A DNA stretch of 60,000 bases from Polytrichum commune (GCA_950295325.1 OX485807.1:27873666-27933665); one strand, 5' to 3'. Positions 11,136 through 22,283 are shown, numbered from the stretch's first letter. Notes: generated from the letters alone by a model not told the origin. Numbers and translations: made by a program.

Positions 11136-14100
11136 TGATTTGCGGCGCCATAATAGGACCATTTCACCAGGAACGATACTTGCCATAAACAAAAATCAAT
11201 CACTATAAGGATCCAGACAGTGCAATCCACATAAAATTGGCTCCACTAATGGGTTTATGGCTTGGAATTTAGTGTTTAGGGTATAAAAGGTCCATTGCAA
11301 TAGGATCTGTACCTGCACGAAATAAACATCCAGAACACTACAAGGGTCCAAGCAGCGCAACCCACATCTGAGATGCAAAAAGAGTCCCTTGGTGGAGGGG
11401 TGTCCCCTTAAGTACTGATCGTTTCCCTTGGATCCGTTTTCCAACATAGGATACTAGCCACCATCTACGTCCTATAAATAAAAACCTAACATTACTACAT
11501 TCCGTGTGCCAGCCTTACAATGGAATGTGTATTCATGGTGGACAACATGCATAGACGATGAGTCCACATAATGACAAAGCAAAAGGCATCTACGTATTTA
11601 TGGTGGACAACAAAGAAAATAGGCTAATAATATATGAGCATTGAACATTGTTGAGGGGTGGTTTATAATATTGAAGTACCTAATATTGAGAGGTCATTGT
11701 AGAACTAGGAGACAGAAAATTATAGTGTCGTGTGAAACATCAACCACAACAACAACAATAGTACATGGAGTATAAAAATACGTGTCATTCAAAATTAAAC
11801 TAGCATCTATTTTATTGTTTTGCATACGATGTAATGATATTCACTCCAATATCATGTTATCTCCTCTCATCTAGCATTTAAACTAGTAATTACATTTGCC
11901 ACCACCCTACCATCCAACCCGTTTAATTTACCCACTTTTACACACCTATACATAATTATACTAATACGTACACAATCTTTGAGCGCCTAGATGCCATGAA
12001 AATAGCACATCTATTGTCATAGGCACTATGGGTTGCTTTAAAATCAATATTCTCAATTTCCTCTCTTAACTTTAGGGCCCCCTTCAATACATCAACATTT
12101 ATTTCAAAAAAAATAATACTAGCATTCTTAATGTACTATACGTGAGACAAAAAACAATTTTTAGTACCCCATGTACATTATCTACAATATTGACTCAAAC
12201 AATAGCAGTTGTTGTTCTAAGTAACATTATGAGCCCAACAAACCATAATGGAGAGAAGGGGAGGGTAGGGTATCCAAATATTATAAAGGCAAGCAATTTT
12301 AAGTTGGTGACAGAAGGGGGATACTCTCATTAGTTCATACGTGGTACCCTAAATCCTAAACCCTAAACCCTAAACACTATACCCTATACCCTATACCCTA
12401 TACCCTATACCCTATAACCGCCCACCCCTGAACAAACACAACGACATACGGTACGCATGGTTAACTGAATAACTCCCAATACATGTGTAGCCTTAAGTGG
12501 AAGTAATTCAAAACTATATGACTACCTTTAAATTTTGTAAAATAAAACCATAAACATTTCAAATGTGAAGCAAATTTAGGGGTAACCTTACCTTTCATTT
12601 TTTTAAATCTTTCTTTGGCTTTAAACCATTTGCTTTAAACATATACTTTTGATGAAAGGTTTTGAAGATCGTATATTGGTATTCTATAATCGAGTCCTAA
12701 ACACAACTCACCACCGAAAGAAAACTCCAAATATAAACAAGTTTGCTACTACTTATAAGCGATAATACAAGCTGAGGCCTATGTGTGGAAGGATTGGATG
12801 GATCCGAAAGGTTGTTTAATGTACAAGAGGGATGTACATTCAACACATACCCATGCATTTTGTTTTAATACAAGCTTAGACCTATGTGTGGAGGGATTGA
12901 ATTAATCCGTAATGTTGTTTAAGGTATTACAAGCATATGAATTCTCCCCATATCTCGATGTTTCGGTTTTGTTAATTGCGTTTCACAACTTATTGCGATA
13001 ATTGAGGGATTCACAAGTATTTCTTGGCAAAGTTTCATGAGAATTTGTGGCCAATTGGTATATTGCCCCAATTGCATTTGAATCCCACCTTTGAGAAGAA
13101 AAAGAATTCTTATACTGAAGTTAATCAACAAGACATCCTTTTATTGAATATTATTACTATTCTCGAAATATAGAGTCCCCTCCATAGCTCGGGGGGTGCA
13201 CTGTACTAAACATGTACGAGTTATACGTGAGTGCACAGGAGGGGTATTGATTTGGACCTTGCCGTATTGCATATACATATGGTATACATGTTATAATTTA
13301 TAGTTACGTACATATATGGAAGGCCTTTAAAAAGTATAGAATAATTGTACTTGTATGGTATTGTTACTATACTATATATCATAAGTGTTCATATTGGATA
13401 AGTTTTCATAAGGTTTGGTTTGTTGGGAGAGTTTATAGGATGCGGAGGAAGTTTGGTAATCGTTGGGTGGAGTATAGGGATCCATTTGACTTGATGGACC
13501 GTCCATCAAACGTGGAGATTGGTTTATGTTGGTATCAAAAGGGGCTAACAACAAGTGGACATATGATCTTATTGATCATTCCATGGTAGACTTCGAGACA
13601 ATAATTGCATTTGTATACTTATGTTAATGACTCTCGGGGGGGGGGGGGCAGTCATTGGTTGGAGTAGCAATATACGTGCAAACAAATGATAGGGTATTTT
13701 AAAAACATGGGGGCAAAAAATTATAAATGGACTTAAGAGTAATATAGGGTATCAAAAATGGCACTGGACATCTTTAAAGTAGTATAGGGTATGGAATAAT
13801 TGGTAATTTGGAATTATAAGTAATGCAAGCCATTTTTCTATTAACCCAAAGTAGAAATTTATATAATGATAGCATGTGAAAAAAAAATAAGAGAATTGAA
13901 AGTAATACCCCCCTATATCCTTATTTTTTTAACACACTGCCCCCCCGAGTAATGACTAATATATATGAATGGATGTTTTTTTGTGTATACATATTGTTGC
14001 TTGTATATTTATTGTTGCAATTGTATGTGTATTACTTCATTTCACAAAAAATCACTTGTATATATTAGGGGGTTTTTAGAGTATGCAGTGAACGCACGTG

Positions 14101-14460
14101 ATTCTAGGTTTTAATGAAAGGTGCTCCCCCACTCTCCATAGAGGCCACACTAGAAATTGTAGTTAGTTTCTCTCATTGTTTGGAGTTCCAAAATGATATT
14201 ATTATTATTATTGATGTCATTTAATTGTTGACAATGACATAATAATTTACTCAACCTCACACCCTAATATAATTTCCTAAAATAATGAATACTTTCTAGA
14301 GCTCGTATGAATATTTCACTCATTATCAAAAGTGAAGAGAAGAGGCAACGAGATGGCTCATTTTATATTTAGAGTGACATTTAGTGTGACTTTTAACTTG
14401 CCTTAGCATAAACATAAGATGTTATTATGACATAATATGATAATAAAATCACAAAACTAA
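11136..14460. other. AT-rich intergenic stretch, no recognisable gene
   Basis: More than 3 kb without an ORF of note. It holds an imperfect direct repeat near 11215 and 11345 (CCAGACAGTGCAATCCACAT versus CCAAGCAGCGCAACCCACAT), the telomere-like tract at ~12350, a 13-base G run near 13637, A/T homopolymers and an ATT microsatellite near 14200. The repeated phrases CAAGCTGAGGCCTATGTGTG (~12767) and a similar sequence at ~12870 form a ~100-bp duplication. No terminal repeats of a known element were recognised. Confidence 0.5.
12345..12418. repeat. Interstitial telomere-like tract (CCCTAAA/CCCTATA)n
   Basis: Three CCCTAAA-type units (the plant telomere repeat) pass into CACTATA and then about six CCCTATA units. 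The gradual change of unit suggests slippage expansion of a mutated telomeric seed. It is short and internal, so not a chromosome end. Confidence 0.85.
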
Positions 14461-14499
14461 GTATAAATTAAACCCCTATTTCAATACCAAATATAGACC

Positions 14500-15150
14500 A
14501 GTAGGGTGATGCCACGTAAGGGTATAGGCCGGCGATTGGGCGCGACGTTTGGGGTAGGGACACGTGGAGGCACACCATTGTTTTAGGGTTCCAAGTACTC
14601 CAGCACCCTTTCGCCCTCGCTCTTCGTGCTTTTCCTTCCTTCTCTATCATCTCTTCCTTCCGTTCCTTCTACTGTTGCTCTTGCTTCTCTTGCTTTAGGG
14701 TTATAGGGTTTCAAAGTACACCAGCTCCCTTTTGCCCTCCTCTTCGTGCTTTTGCTTCCTTCTCTTGCAACTCTTGTTTATCTTGTTTCTCTTGTTTCTC
14801 TTGCTCATCTGCTCTTGCTTCTCTTGCTCATTTGCTCATCTTCTCTTGCTCATCTACTCTTCTTCTCTTGCTCATCTTCTCTTGCTCAACTTCTCATCTT
14901 CTCTTGCTCATCTGCTCATCTTCTTTTGCTTCTTTTGCTTCTCTTCACTTTCTTCTCTTGTTTCTCTTGCTTCTTACCCTTATCTTCACTTTCTTCTCTC
15001 TCTTCTCTTGCTTCCCTTGCTGGTCTTGCTTCTCTTTCCTCACAATGCAAAACTCATTCTTATTGGTCAATTGCTGACGCGCGTCAGAGCTAGAGTAAGT
15101 TCTCCTTGTTTGCTGCTCATTTGCTTATTAGCTCATTAGCTCATTAGTAA
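14500..15150 (+). promoter_or_regulatory. Promoter and CT-rich leader of the PM1 gene (proposed)
   Basis: A G-box-type ACACGTGG at ~14570 and a CCACGTAA at ~14512 precede a long pyrimidine-rich leader. From 14620 to 15050 the leader is built of TTCTCTTGCTCATCT-type tandem repeats. A near-identical phrase (TTAGGGTT..CAAGTACTCCAGC / CAAAGTACACCAGC) occurs at 14583 and 14702, a ~120-bp duplication. The 100+ codon frames here are Leu/Ser/Cys-only products of the CT repeat and not genes. Followed by canonical splice sites, so it is probably 5' UTR. Confidence 0.45.
15074..15087. repeat. Short palindrome CTGACGCGCGTCAG
   Basis: A perfect 14-bp palindrome sharing the GACGCGCGTC centre of P1 but with symmetric changes in the next pair (TG..CA). 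It lies in the presumed leader of PM1. Confidence 0.7.
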
Positions 15151-15479
15151 GTTTTGCTTGCTGCTTGCTTGCTTGCTGCTCATTAGATCATTAGGATGCT
15201 CATTGTTGCTTGCTACTGCTCATTAGGTTGTTTTCAGTTGTTGATCTCAGTTGTTGCAAGGGTAATTAGTGTTTCAGATGTTGCTCATTAGGGTTTCAGT
15301 TGTAGCTTCACCATGTAGTTCATTATATTTTTTGCATACAAATCAATAGTTTCCTTTCACTTGTGTTGCATGAATCTGATTTATGAGCAACTTTTTTGAG
15401 TAGTTCTCAATGTTGAATCATGCATGTGCACATTGAATTACTAGAGGTTTCTGACCTCAATTTTATTGTTCATTTGCAG

Positions 15480-15539
15480 TTGGTATTAGCTGCAGCAGGA
15501 GCAGCTAGTTGTGGTTTAGGAGCAAACACTCTAGAAAGG
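15480..15539 (+). other. Candidate non-coding 5' exon of PM1
   Basis: A 60-base segment flanked by TTTGCAG on the left and GTAAGTTTTT on the right, both textbook plant splice sites. It contains stops in every frame, so it would be a 5' UTR exon. A further acceptor-like CTGCAG occurs at ~15750. PM1's ATG at 16690 sits immediately after another TTTGCAG, which fits a spliced leader. Confidence 0.4.
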
Positions 15540-15859
15540 TAAGTTTTTTAGAACATTGCAATTGCATTTTGTATGATTGCAATTTTGGGTTGTTGTGGTT
15601 TAGGGCTTAAGGTTAGCATGACAGAATGTGAGATTCCAGTTTCAAGGAATTCTAAATTTGTTTAGTACTTTGTCTATGGCTACATTCTAAGAATCATTTA
15701 GTTATGGACATGTCAGTGTTCTGAAAGTGCCTTATGTTGTCAATCTGCAGTGCAGTGTTTGCTATTGCAGTGAAGTAAAATTGCATTCTTATTTGGAGGG
15801 CAAAACCATATTGGACGACAAGGTAAAGTCCCGAAAAACACGGAGCATTAATGAAAACA

Positions 15860-16385
15860 TTGGAATACGCAAACATTACAATAGCCTTTATAATCCTCAA
15901 AGTTTACGGACGCGCGTCCGTAAACTTTGTGGATCTTTGTGTAGGTGAGAGACAAGCCTCTCAAACAACATATTACGCAAACGAAGCCAAATATTGTAAT
16001 ATTAGGCATATTAAAATAGCCTTTATAATACTCAAAGTTTACGGACGCGCGTCCGTAAACTTTGTGGATCTTTGTGTAGGTGAGAAACAAGACTCTCAAA
16101 CCGCATATTACGCAAACGAAGCCAAATATTGTAATATTAGGCATATTAAAATAGCCTTTATAATACTCAAAGTTTACGGACGCGCGTCCGTAAACTTTGT
16201 GGATCTTTGGGTAGGTGAGAGACAAGCCTCTCAAACAATATATTACGCAAACGAAGCCAAATATTGTAATATTAGGCATATTAAAATAGCCTTTATAATA
16301 CTCAAAGTTTACGGACGCGCGTCCGTAAACTTTGTGGATCTTTGTGTAGGTGAGAAACAAGACTCTCAAAAATATATGTAGGTGA
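15860..16385. repeat. P1 tandem array, 135-bp period
   Basis: Four monomers with palindromes starting at 15902, 16037, 16172 and 16307, exactly 135 bp apart. The core is TTACGGACGCGCGTCCGTAA with AAAG/CTTT extensions. Linkers (TTTGTGGATCTTTGTGTAGG, CAAACGAAGCCAAATATTG, AATATTAGGCATATTAAAAT) bear no resemblance to the 95-bp array. Because 135 is a multiple of three, both strands show long repetitive open frames; these are artefacts. Two further short GAGAAACAAGACTCTCAAA repeats follow to ~16430. Confidence 0.92.
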
Positions 16386-16485
16386 GAAACAAGACTCTCA
16401 AAAATGTAGGTGTGAAACAAGACTCTCAAAAAAATATTAACCGTAACTTGAATACATTGATATTTACCACCATACTATCTTTGCG

Positions 16486-16636
16486 AAGTTTACGGACGCG
16501 CGTCCGTAACTTATAGAGATATTTGAGTATATAATATACGCGTTATGCGTATTTGGAAGAAATGTATCTTTTCATTTGGATCCAAAAATATAATTGAGAC
16601 AATTTGGAAAACTTTACGAACGCGCATTCGTAAAGT
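16486..16636. repeat. Two single P1 palindromes just before the PM1 start
   Basis: 16486-16512 has the standard P1 core with AAGT/ACTT ends. 16611-16636 has TTTACGAACGCGCATTCGTAAA, where the GG/CC pair has changed symmetrically to GA/TC. They lie 55-200 bases upstream of the PM1 ATG, within the presumed last leader intron. Confidence 0.8.
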
Positions 16637-16689
16637 ATGATCTATATCTTTTGCCAAGAATTCTAACTTATCTATCTTATCATTTGCAG

Positions 16690-19600
16690 ATGGCATCTAA
16701 AAAGAGACATGCAATTGAGATGTTCGCAGAAGCTCTCATTCCTCCGCTACCAGAAGCCATCAAAGACATAAGTCCCAACGACCATTACAAGCCACAAGAT
16801 GAAATTGTGGATAATTGGACAGTATTGGTAGAAAAGGACGAGAAAGAAATATTTGTGCTTAGATTTGCATATCAAATGAAGACGGACATAGATGAAGCTG
16901 AGAAGTGGATAAAGCTTAAATCGTGGACAGTAGAGTGTGCAGTGGCACAAGGGGATTATGTAGTAATAGACCTTGAGAAGAAAGAAGATCGGGTCACTTT
17001 CATTTTGCACGAATCCTACCACCCCTTCAACAAAAATGAGTGTGAGAATGCTAGTACAGATGCGGCTTGCTTCAATCTCCAGACGGAGTTCCAAGACTAT
17101 GCATGCAATGCACCTTGGACGGGTAAGCGGCTTGGACGACTCTTGAACAATGTAACAAGAGTAAATGGAGCCTTGCTAGAGGCCAGAAAGGGGAAAGATA
17201 AGAAAAAACAAGTCGTTCCTGAACGACCTAAGCGTGTGCCTAAACCAGTGCCGGAATCCTCAAGGCCCTCGCAGAGTGGTGCATCAAGAGGGAGCAGACA
17301 GGCGAGTAAACGCTCTCACTCGCAGATGGACTCTGGACTAACAGAGGGTCCGGATGTCAGCTCTACACTGACTGTCGCTCCACTCCTCAAAAAGGGTCAA
17401 CGCCCTGACGCCGAACTCTCAACAAAAATATTCCAAAAGTTCGATGAGAAGACGAAGGGATGCTGGCCCCTTGGCAGGTATTTTACTTTCGAAGTAGACG
17501 TCTACAAATGCCACAAGGGCACCGAAAGTATGAATACCAGAGCAAAAGAAGAAAGCGGTGTATGGTGGCAAATGAACAACATCATGAACAACCCCAAGTT
17601 TGACAGGCAAACCATTTGTGTGACACCAAAGGATCCTATCGTTGAAGTCAACGAAAAAAATTGGCCGATTCTCAAGAATGGAGAGTTCTACATTGTCGAC
17701 GGCCAACATAGTGTAATGGCTGCAAAAGCTCTCCTTGAAGACGACGAGTAGAAAAGCCCATTAAAGGAGACAATCCGATATTGGAAGGCATTCGTCGTGC
17801 ATTCCAAGGACTCGAACCAACTCATAGCAATATCTGCCTTCATGAACCAGGGGAATAAAGTGAGGCAGTTCGAGGCTTCATGGGCAGCCAACATCGTGGC
17901 TGGGAGGACCTTGTGGGTGGAGCACGAATGTCCCCCAAAAGAAAGAGATAATGCTGTCGTGAAGAACCCAAAATGGCAGGTATGTTATTCAAATAGATTT
18001 ACGGACGTGCGTCCGTAAATGTGGCCCTTCTCCTCCCACTGCTTCAAATATTTGAATTTAATTTGTACTGAATTCAATGTTCTGATTTCTTGCAATTCGC
18101 GCCTCTTGCAGACATTCAGCAATGCCATATTGACAAAGTTCTCGAGTATAGACATGAAGACAAGCGGCATGAAAACAGTGCATGAATTAAAAGGCGAACT
18201 CAAGCTCATCACTGCAACAGAAGAGACGTGGTCAATATGGTTGCGACTTTTCGATGCCCACAACAACGGCGACCTTGTCAATCCAGATACGGAGAACACC
18301 TACAAGAGCGACTCAAAAGTTAAGGTACCACCAATCCTGCGAGAGTTCTTTCGTCCCCTCCAAGGATTGATGGACTCGGAGCTGTACAGGGCAGCAGAAC
18401 ACATTCTTCTAGAAACTCCTAGAAGAACTCTGCCCTATCCCAAAATCTTTCTGAAGCGGCCGAAGCACATGAAGCCATCCACGTACCACATTAAGGAATG
18501 GTGCGATTACAGAAAGAAGAAGACCATGGCTATAAGGGAGATTAGCAAATTGCTACCCACCCACAACCTCATTAATAGTGATGGTGAGATCGTGTGGGAG
18601 AATTGGAGGAAGCTGAAGGGTGAATACCACATCAATGGCGTCTCAATGCGAGCTTTGATAAGAGGGGCATCATCCTTCCTTGCCCAACGATCCAGAAGGA
18701 ACGAAAAGAAGGGATCCATCGACGAGAGGGAGGCAGGGTTGTATGTTCACTTTCTCGATAGGAAAAAGAACGCGAAATTTGGAGGGTTTGCAAGATTCTG
18801 CACGGTCACAAAGGGCATGAAGTTCGGCGCATGGGACACCCATGCTTCAAGAGCCTCTGTGAGAGATGACCCCAGGGGTTGCCCTTTCGCCATTTTTGAT
18901 TTTCGTGCAATTCCCGGAGCATGGAAGCAAGACGTTGCGGGAGCACCCTTCTACGAGCCCTTCTTAAAAGCCTTCAAGAGCTATCGCTCGCCTGCCCTCT
19001 TCGAGCCTCATGTGTGGTTATGGATTGTAGAGCAAGAGAGGTCCACATCCATTGTCCATCTGTACACATCAACGATGGACCTCGAATACGATATGTACCA
19101 CAGCACCTACATCCCAGCGAAGACAGAAGGGATCACTTTCATTCAAGAGGCAAGGGGGGTGAAGCAAGTGGGAGCTGTGCAGCTTTATTTCTTAACACGC
19201 AAGTCTTCCCCAACTGGGCGATTGCCCATTAAACCACACGAGGTGTTCAGGAAAGTCTATTCGTTGCCGCCACCACATCCCAAGGAGCTTGTTGAGGAGA
19301 CAATGCATGCAATCTATTCGGCGTTCGAGCTCCGGATGGACTTTTATATAGGGGTCTTGAAGGCTTTAACTGTCATGAGTGAGACAGTTTACAACGTCTT
19401 CGGAGGCACGAAGTTTATGTATGCAGCACTGGTGAGTATTTGTTTGTCTTTCAACCCACCTATCTTTTGCATAGTTATTTTACGGACGCGCGTCCGTAAA
19501 AACCCAGTATCAGGTGCATGTGAATTTTACGACCGTGCGTCCGTAAAATTGTCCAACTTTTGAGTGGTGGTTTTACGGACGCGCGTCCGTATAACGTGTT

Positions 19601-22191
19601 GACATCTAGCCTCATTTATATGCAATCACCACTATTGTTCTTATCTAATTTTCTTGTTATGGTCCAGATGCTTGGCTTGCAGGTGAATTCTTTTGTGCAG
19701 GATTCCGACTACGATGACGCCCATACTCACAGGGTAATGGCCTCCAAAATGGATATCCAGGACATCATGGACGTCCTTACACCCCATCCTGTTGTGCCTC
19801 TTTCTTCTAGAGAAGAGGCAATGCCCGGAATGGAGACAGACCCTGAAGAGGACCAAGATCCCAGTTCCCCAAGAGCGCAACCCTCCACACAGGAGCCTTT
19901 ACACGGCCTTGTTCGCGACCCAATTAATCCAAGTGCTTTCCTGCTGGGAACAAACGACACGGATGCGCAGGAGGCACGCGTGAACTTCACTCCGATAAGG
20001 GTCCCTCATACCCCTGTTCTCTCACCTTTTGGGACTCCCACCTCTCGAGTTGGATTTCCCTCAACTGCGGGTCCATCTCGTGCTCCAGGAGGTATGGCCG
20101 AGAAGGATGTGGACCTTGCGGCAGAAGGCGGATGCACCGCTTCATCTGGAGGGGGATCTCAACATTCAGATCTACCCCCTATGGAGGGGAGGGATGTGCT
20201 GGAGTTGATATTGAGGCCTGATATCTCTCTATATCGTGAGAGTCGACGAAAGAGGAACAAGACGCCATACAACGAATACCCTGAAGGCGCGGTCTTGGAG
20301 CTGTCCGATGAAGACGAGGATGAGATTAGGATTCACAATGCCATCTCTGCCTTGCCTACGGAACCTGGCAAGGTGAAGAAAGAGCCGATGTCAGTGTCCG
20401 AATTGGACGAGAAGATGGAGAGGCGAATGAAGGAAGAGCTTGACCAACGGCTTCGAGAAGCTAACGAGGAGCACGCCAAAAAGATGGCCGCCATCCAAGC
20501 TGAGATGGAGCAAGCTAGGTTGGAGTCTGCTCGAAGGCACGCCGATCTCATGGCCCAAAATCAACAGTTCTTGGCCCAAAGTCAACAATTTATGAGCCTG
20601 ATGCAGAGCTTGCAGGCAAGACCCCCTGTAGTCTATACAGCTCCCGATGCCGTCATGTCTATGCCCCCCACTCTCATGCGGCCTCCGTCTAGTAGCCATG
20701 CGGTGTATATACCCGAGCATGCTTATCCAGCCCCCGCGTTGATTGTCCCGCCCTCTCCCCTTGTTGTCGCCACTCCAGAGGAGCCCTCCTCTCATCCTAC
20801 AGGAGTGGAGGAGATACCGGCACGTAACATGGCGGGTGCCGCCGAGACAGATGTCAATGAAGGCAATGCCCCCATCGGCGATGAAGATGTACATATGCGG
20901 GGCAGCCAAGACTCCACAGATGAGGATCAGCCTTACGTGGATACTCAAGGGTCGCAAGCGGCTGGAGACACCTTGTTGGTGGTCGAAGATCTGGACAATT
21001 TTGCGGACGCGCGTCCGGATCCTGTGCCCATGACGGGGCCAGGTGAGGGAGGCACTGCTGGCGCGGACCTCGCCCTTGAAGAGGTAATCAACCTTTGAGC
21101 ATGCCTCCCACGTTACGGACGCGCGTCCAAAACTTCCTTGTCTGCCTCCTTCGTGGCGTGTGTATATTATCGAGTTCAATCCTCGACTTCGCCCGGCGGG
21201 TGGATACAATTTTGTTAGCATAGATTCCATTAACTTCAACAGATATTTTTTGCGACAATGTATATTATTCACCAAATGTATATCACCAATTACATTAATA
21301 CCAATTTTTCAACTGGATGGTTCGGATTATTTTTGGCCTTATAATTTGTGTTGAGTTTATCCATGCTTGTCAATTGGTTTTCTTGAGTAGTACCATTTAC
21401 CTAGATAGAATGTTCCATCACAGGGTCCGTCGGAGATATGTCGCAACCCCGCGGGAAAACCAAGTGCGCCCATGATGAAACCGTTCATAATATTTGACCT
21501 CAATGGGGTGCTTTGTCAATCCAAACATATCTCGAATAGTGTGTCCAAGGGGCCCTTCCGTAGTCCACAAGACATGGATTACGGCGGACATTTCGATACT
21601 CTCATAAATAAGAAGGTTGTACGTGCCCGCCCCGGTTTGAGGAGCTTCCTTCGTGAGGTCCTTGGCTTCGCCCATGTCATCATCTGGAGCTCTATGCTCA
21701 TGGACAACACGAAGGCCATCGTCGGTTTCCTTTTCCGAGAACTCGCAATGCCATGCTTGCTTCTCGGTCAAGAACACTGCGATGACCTCTATGACCGTAG
21801 TGGCAATATTGTACCCAAGGTCGGAGGGGGTCGTGGGCCTCAATTCTTAAAGGTCCTGAGGAAGAACCTCTGGGTGGACGTCCCTATGTTGGAGGGGGTT
21901 CCCCACGGTTGTTGGCCCACCCCGGATAACACACTCCTCATTGACGACAGCCCGGCAAAGAGTATTCTCAATCCCCCGGGCAATTGCATATTCCCGGATC
22001 CTTGGGAAAGCGATAGAAATGACAACTTTCTAGAGAGTGAACTAGGACCCTACATTAGGAGGCTTGCCTATCACCCCGGAAGTGTCCCGGATTTTGTGCT
22101 CTCCAACCCAATTGGCAATAGGCCTCTAGGCCCACAAGATGAGGAATTTAGGAGATTGTACGGCTACGCTAGACTCAATAAATTAATATGA
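16690..22191 (+). CDS. PM1: ParB-like + methyltransferase-like + HAD-like fusion protein (multi-exon)
   Basis: Exons proposed: 16690-17979, 18112-19431, 19668-21083 and 21424-22191, all with GT-AG borders and all joined in phase 0. The ATG directly follows TTTGCAG. Residues ~325-350 contain FYIVDGQHSVMAAK, a ParB/DGQHR-type nucleotide-binding signature. Exon 2 ends and exon 3 begins with VYNVFGGTKFMYAAL then LGLQVNSFVQDSDYDDAH, which matches the motif-I/II layout of beta-class DNA methyltransferases; an upstream FAIFDFRAIPG stands where motif IV would be, without a DPPY. Exon 3 continues with a Ser/Pro-rich part, a coiled coil (RMKEELDQRLREANEEHAKK onward) and Pro-rich tail. Exon 4 is an HAD/FCP1-like domain. 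An in-frame TAG at 17749-17751 breaks the frame 12 residues after DGQHS. Whether exon 4 belongs to the same transcript is inferred. Likely nuclear, DNA-associated; biochemical function unknown. Confidence 0.55.
17749..17751 (+). other. In-frame TAG inside PM1
   Basis: The frame stays open for 76 codons after this stop, up to a perfect donor (CAG|GTATGT), and continues in phase in the next exon. This suggests either a recent nonsense mutation (pseudogene) or a natural end of a short ParB-like protein with a decayed remainder. PM2 carries a stop at the equivalent place. Confidence 0.75.
17980..18111 (+). other. PM1 intron 1 with a P1 palindrome
   Basis: Bounded by GTATGT and CTTGCAG. It contains ATTTACGGACGTGCGTCCGT and its arm completion at 17997-18020, a P1 copy with one central mismatch. 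Confidence 0.7.
19432..19667 (+). other. PM1 intron 2 with three P1 palindromes
   Basis: Bounded by GTGAGT and GGTCCAG. Palindromes lie at 19478-19501 (TTTTACGG...CCGTAAAA, perfect), 19524-19549 (one arm altered, GACCGTGCGTCC) and 19570-19594. They are ~46 bp apart. The arms extend with T/A rather than G/C, again symmetrically. Confidence 0.8.
21003..21129. repeat. P1 copies inside and just after PM1 exon 3
   Basis: GCGGACGCGCGTCCGG at ~21003 lies within the reading frame and is translated as ADARP. TTACGGACGCGCGTCC at ~21113-21129 lies in the following intron and has lost its right arm. Confidence 0.7.
21424..22191 (+). CDS. HAD-superfamily FCP1/SCP-like phosphatase domain (PM1 exon 4 or separate gene)
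   Basis: The frame opens after an ACAG acceptor at 21423 and an ATG is available at 21472. The order of motifs is that of FCP1/NLI-interacting-factor phosphatases: FIIFDLNGVL (motif I, DxN rather than DxD), RPGLRSFLREVLGFAHVIIW then SS (motif II), and TLLIDDSPAKS (motif IV, DD). It ends in a plain stop. The DxN form occurs in plant FCP1-like proteins and may lower or abolish phosphatase activity, since the second Asp is the usual general acid. A phase-compatible upstream donor (GAAGAG|GTAATC at 21083) would fuse it to PM1; otherwise it is an independent short gene. Confidence 0.6.
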   Translation, partial: GPSEICRNPAGKPSAPMMKPFIIFDLNGVLCQSKHISNSVSKGPFRSPQDMDYGGHFDTLINKKVVRARPGLRSFLREVLGFAHVIIWSSMLMDNTKAIVGFLFRELAMPCLLLGQEHCDDLYDRSGNIVPKVGGGRGPQFLKVLRKNLWVDVPMLEGVPHGCWPTPDNTLLIDDSPAKSILNPPGNCIFPDPWESDRNDNFLESELGPYIRRLAYHPGSVPDFVLSNPIGNRPLGPQDEEFRRLYGYARLNKLI

Positions 22192-22283
22192 AAACTTTGA
22201 TGATTTTGGGTTTGTACTTGGACTCTCCATGTAAATATCTAACATTTCTCCCCTTATCTTTGTAATGTATTTTTGTGTCTTAG

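Noticed and set aside
14732-15139. 135-codon Leu/Ser/Cys-rich ORF
   Set aside because: Produced by TTCTCTTGCTCAT repeats in all three frames; better explained as a CT-rich leader.
15848-16429. Long open frames on both strands (193 and 176 codons) over the 135-bp array
   Set aside because: The repeat length is a multiple of three, so any frame without a stop in one monomer stays open. The peptides are simple 45-residue repeats on both strands.
20391-21275. 294-codon minus-strand ORF opposite PM1 exon 3
   Set aside because: Shadow of a well-supported coding exon with coiled-coil composition on the plus strand; its residues show no domain.
16690-22191. Bacterial contamination or prophage as source of the ParB/methyltransferase-like genes
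   Set aside because: Both genes are split by canonical plant-type introns and embedded in plant transposons and satellites.
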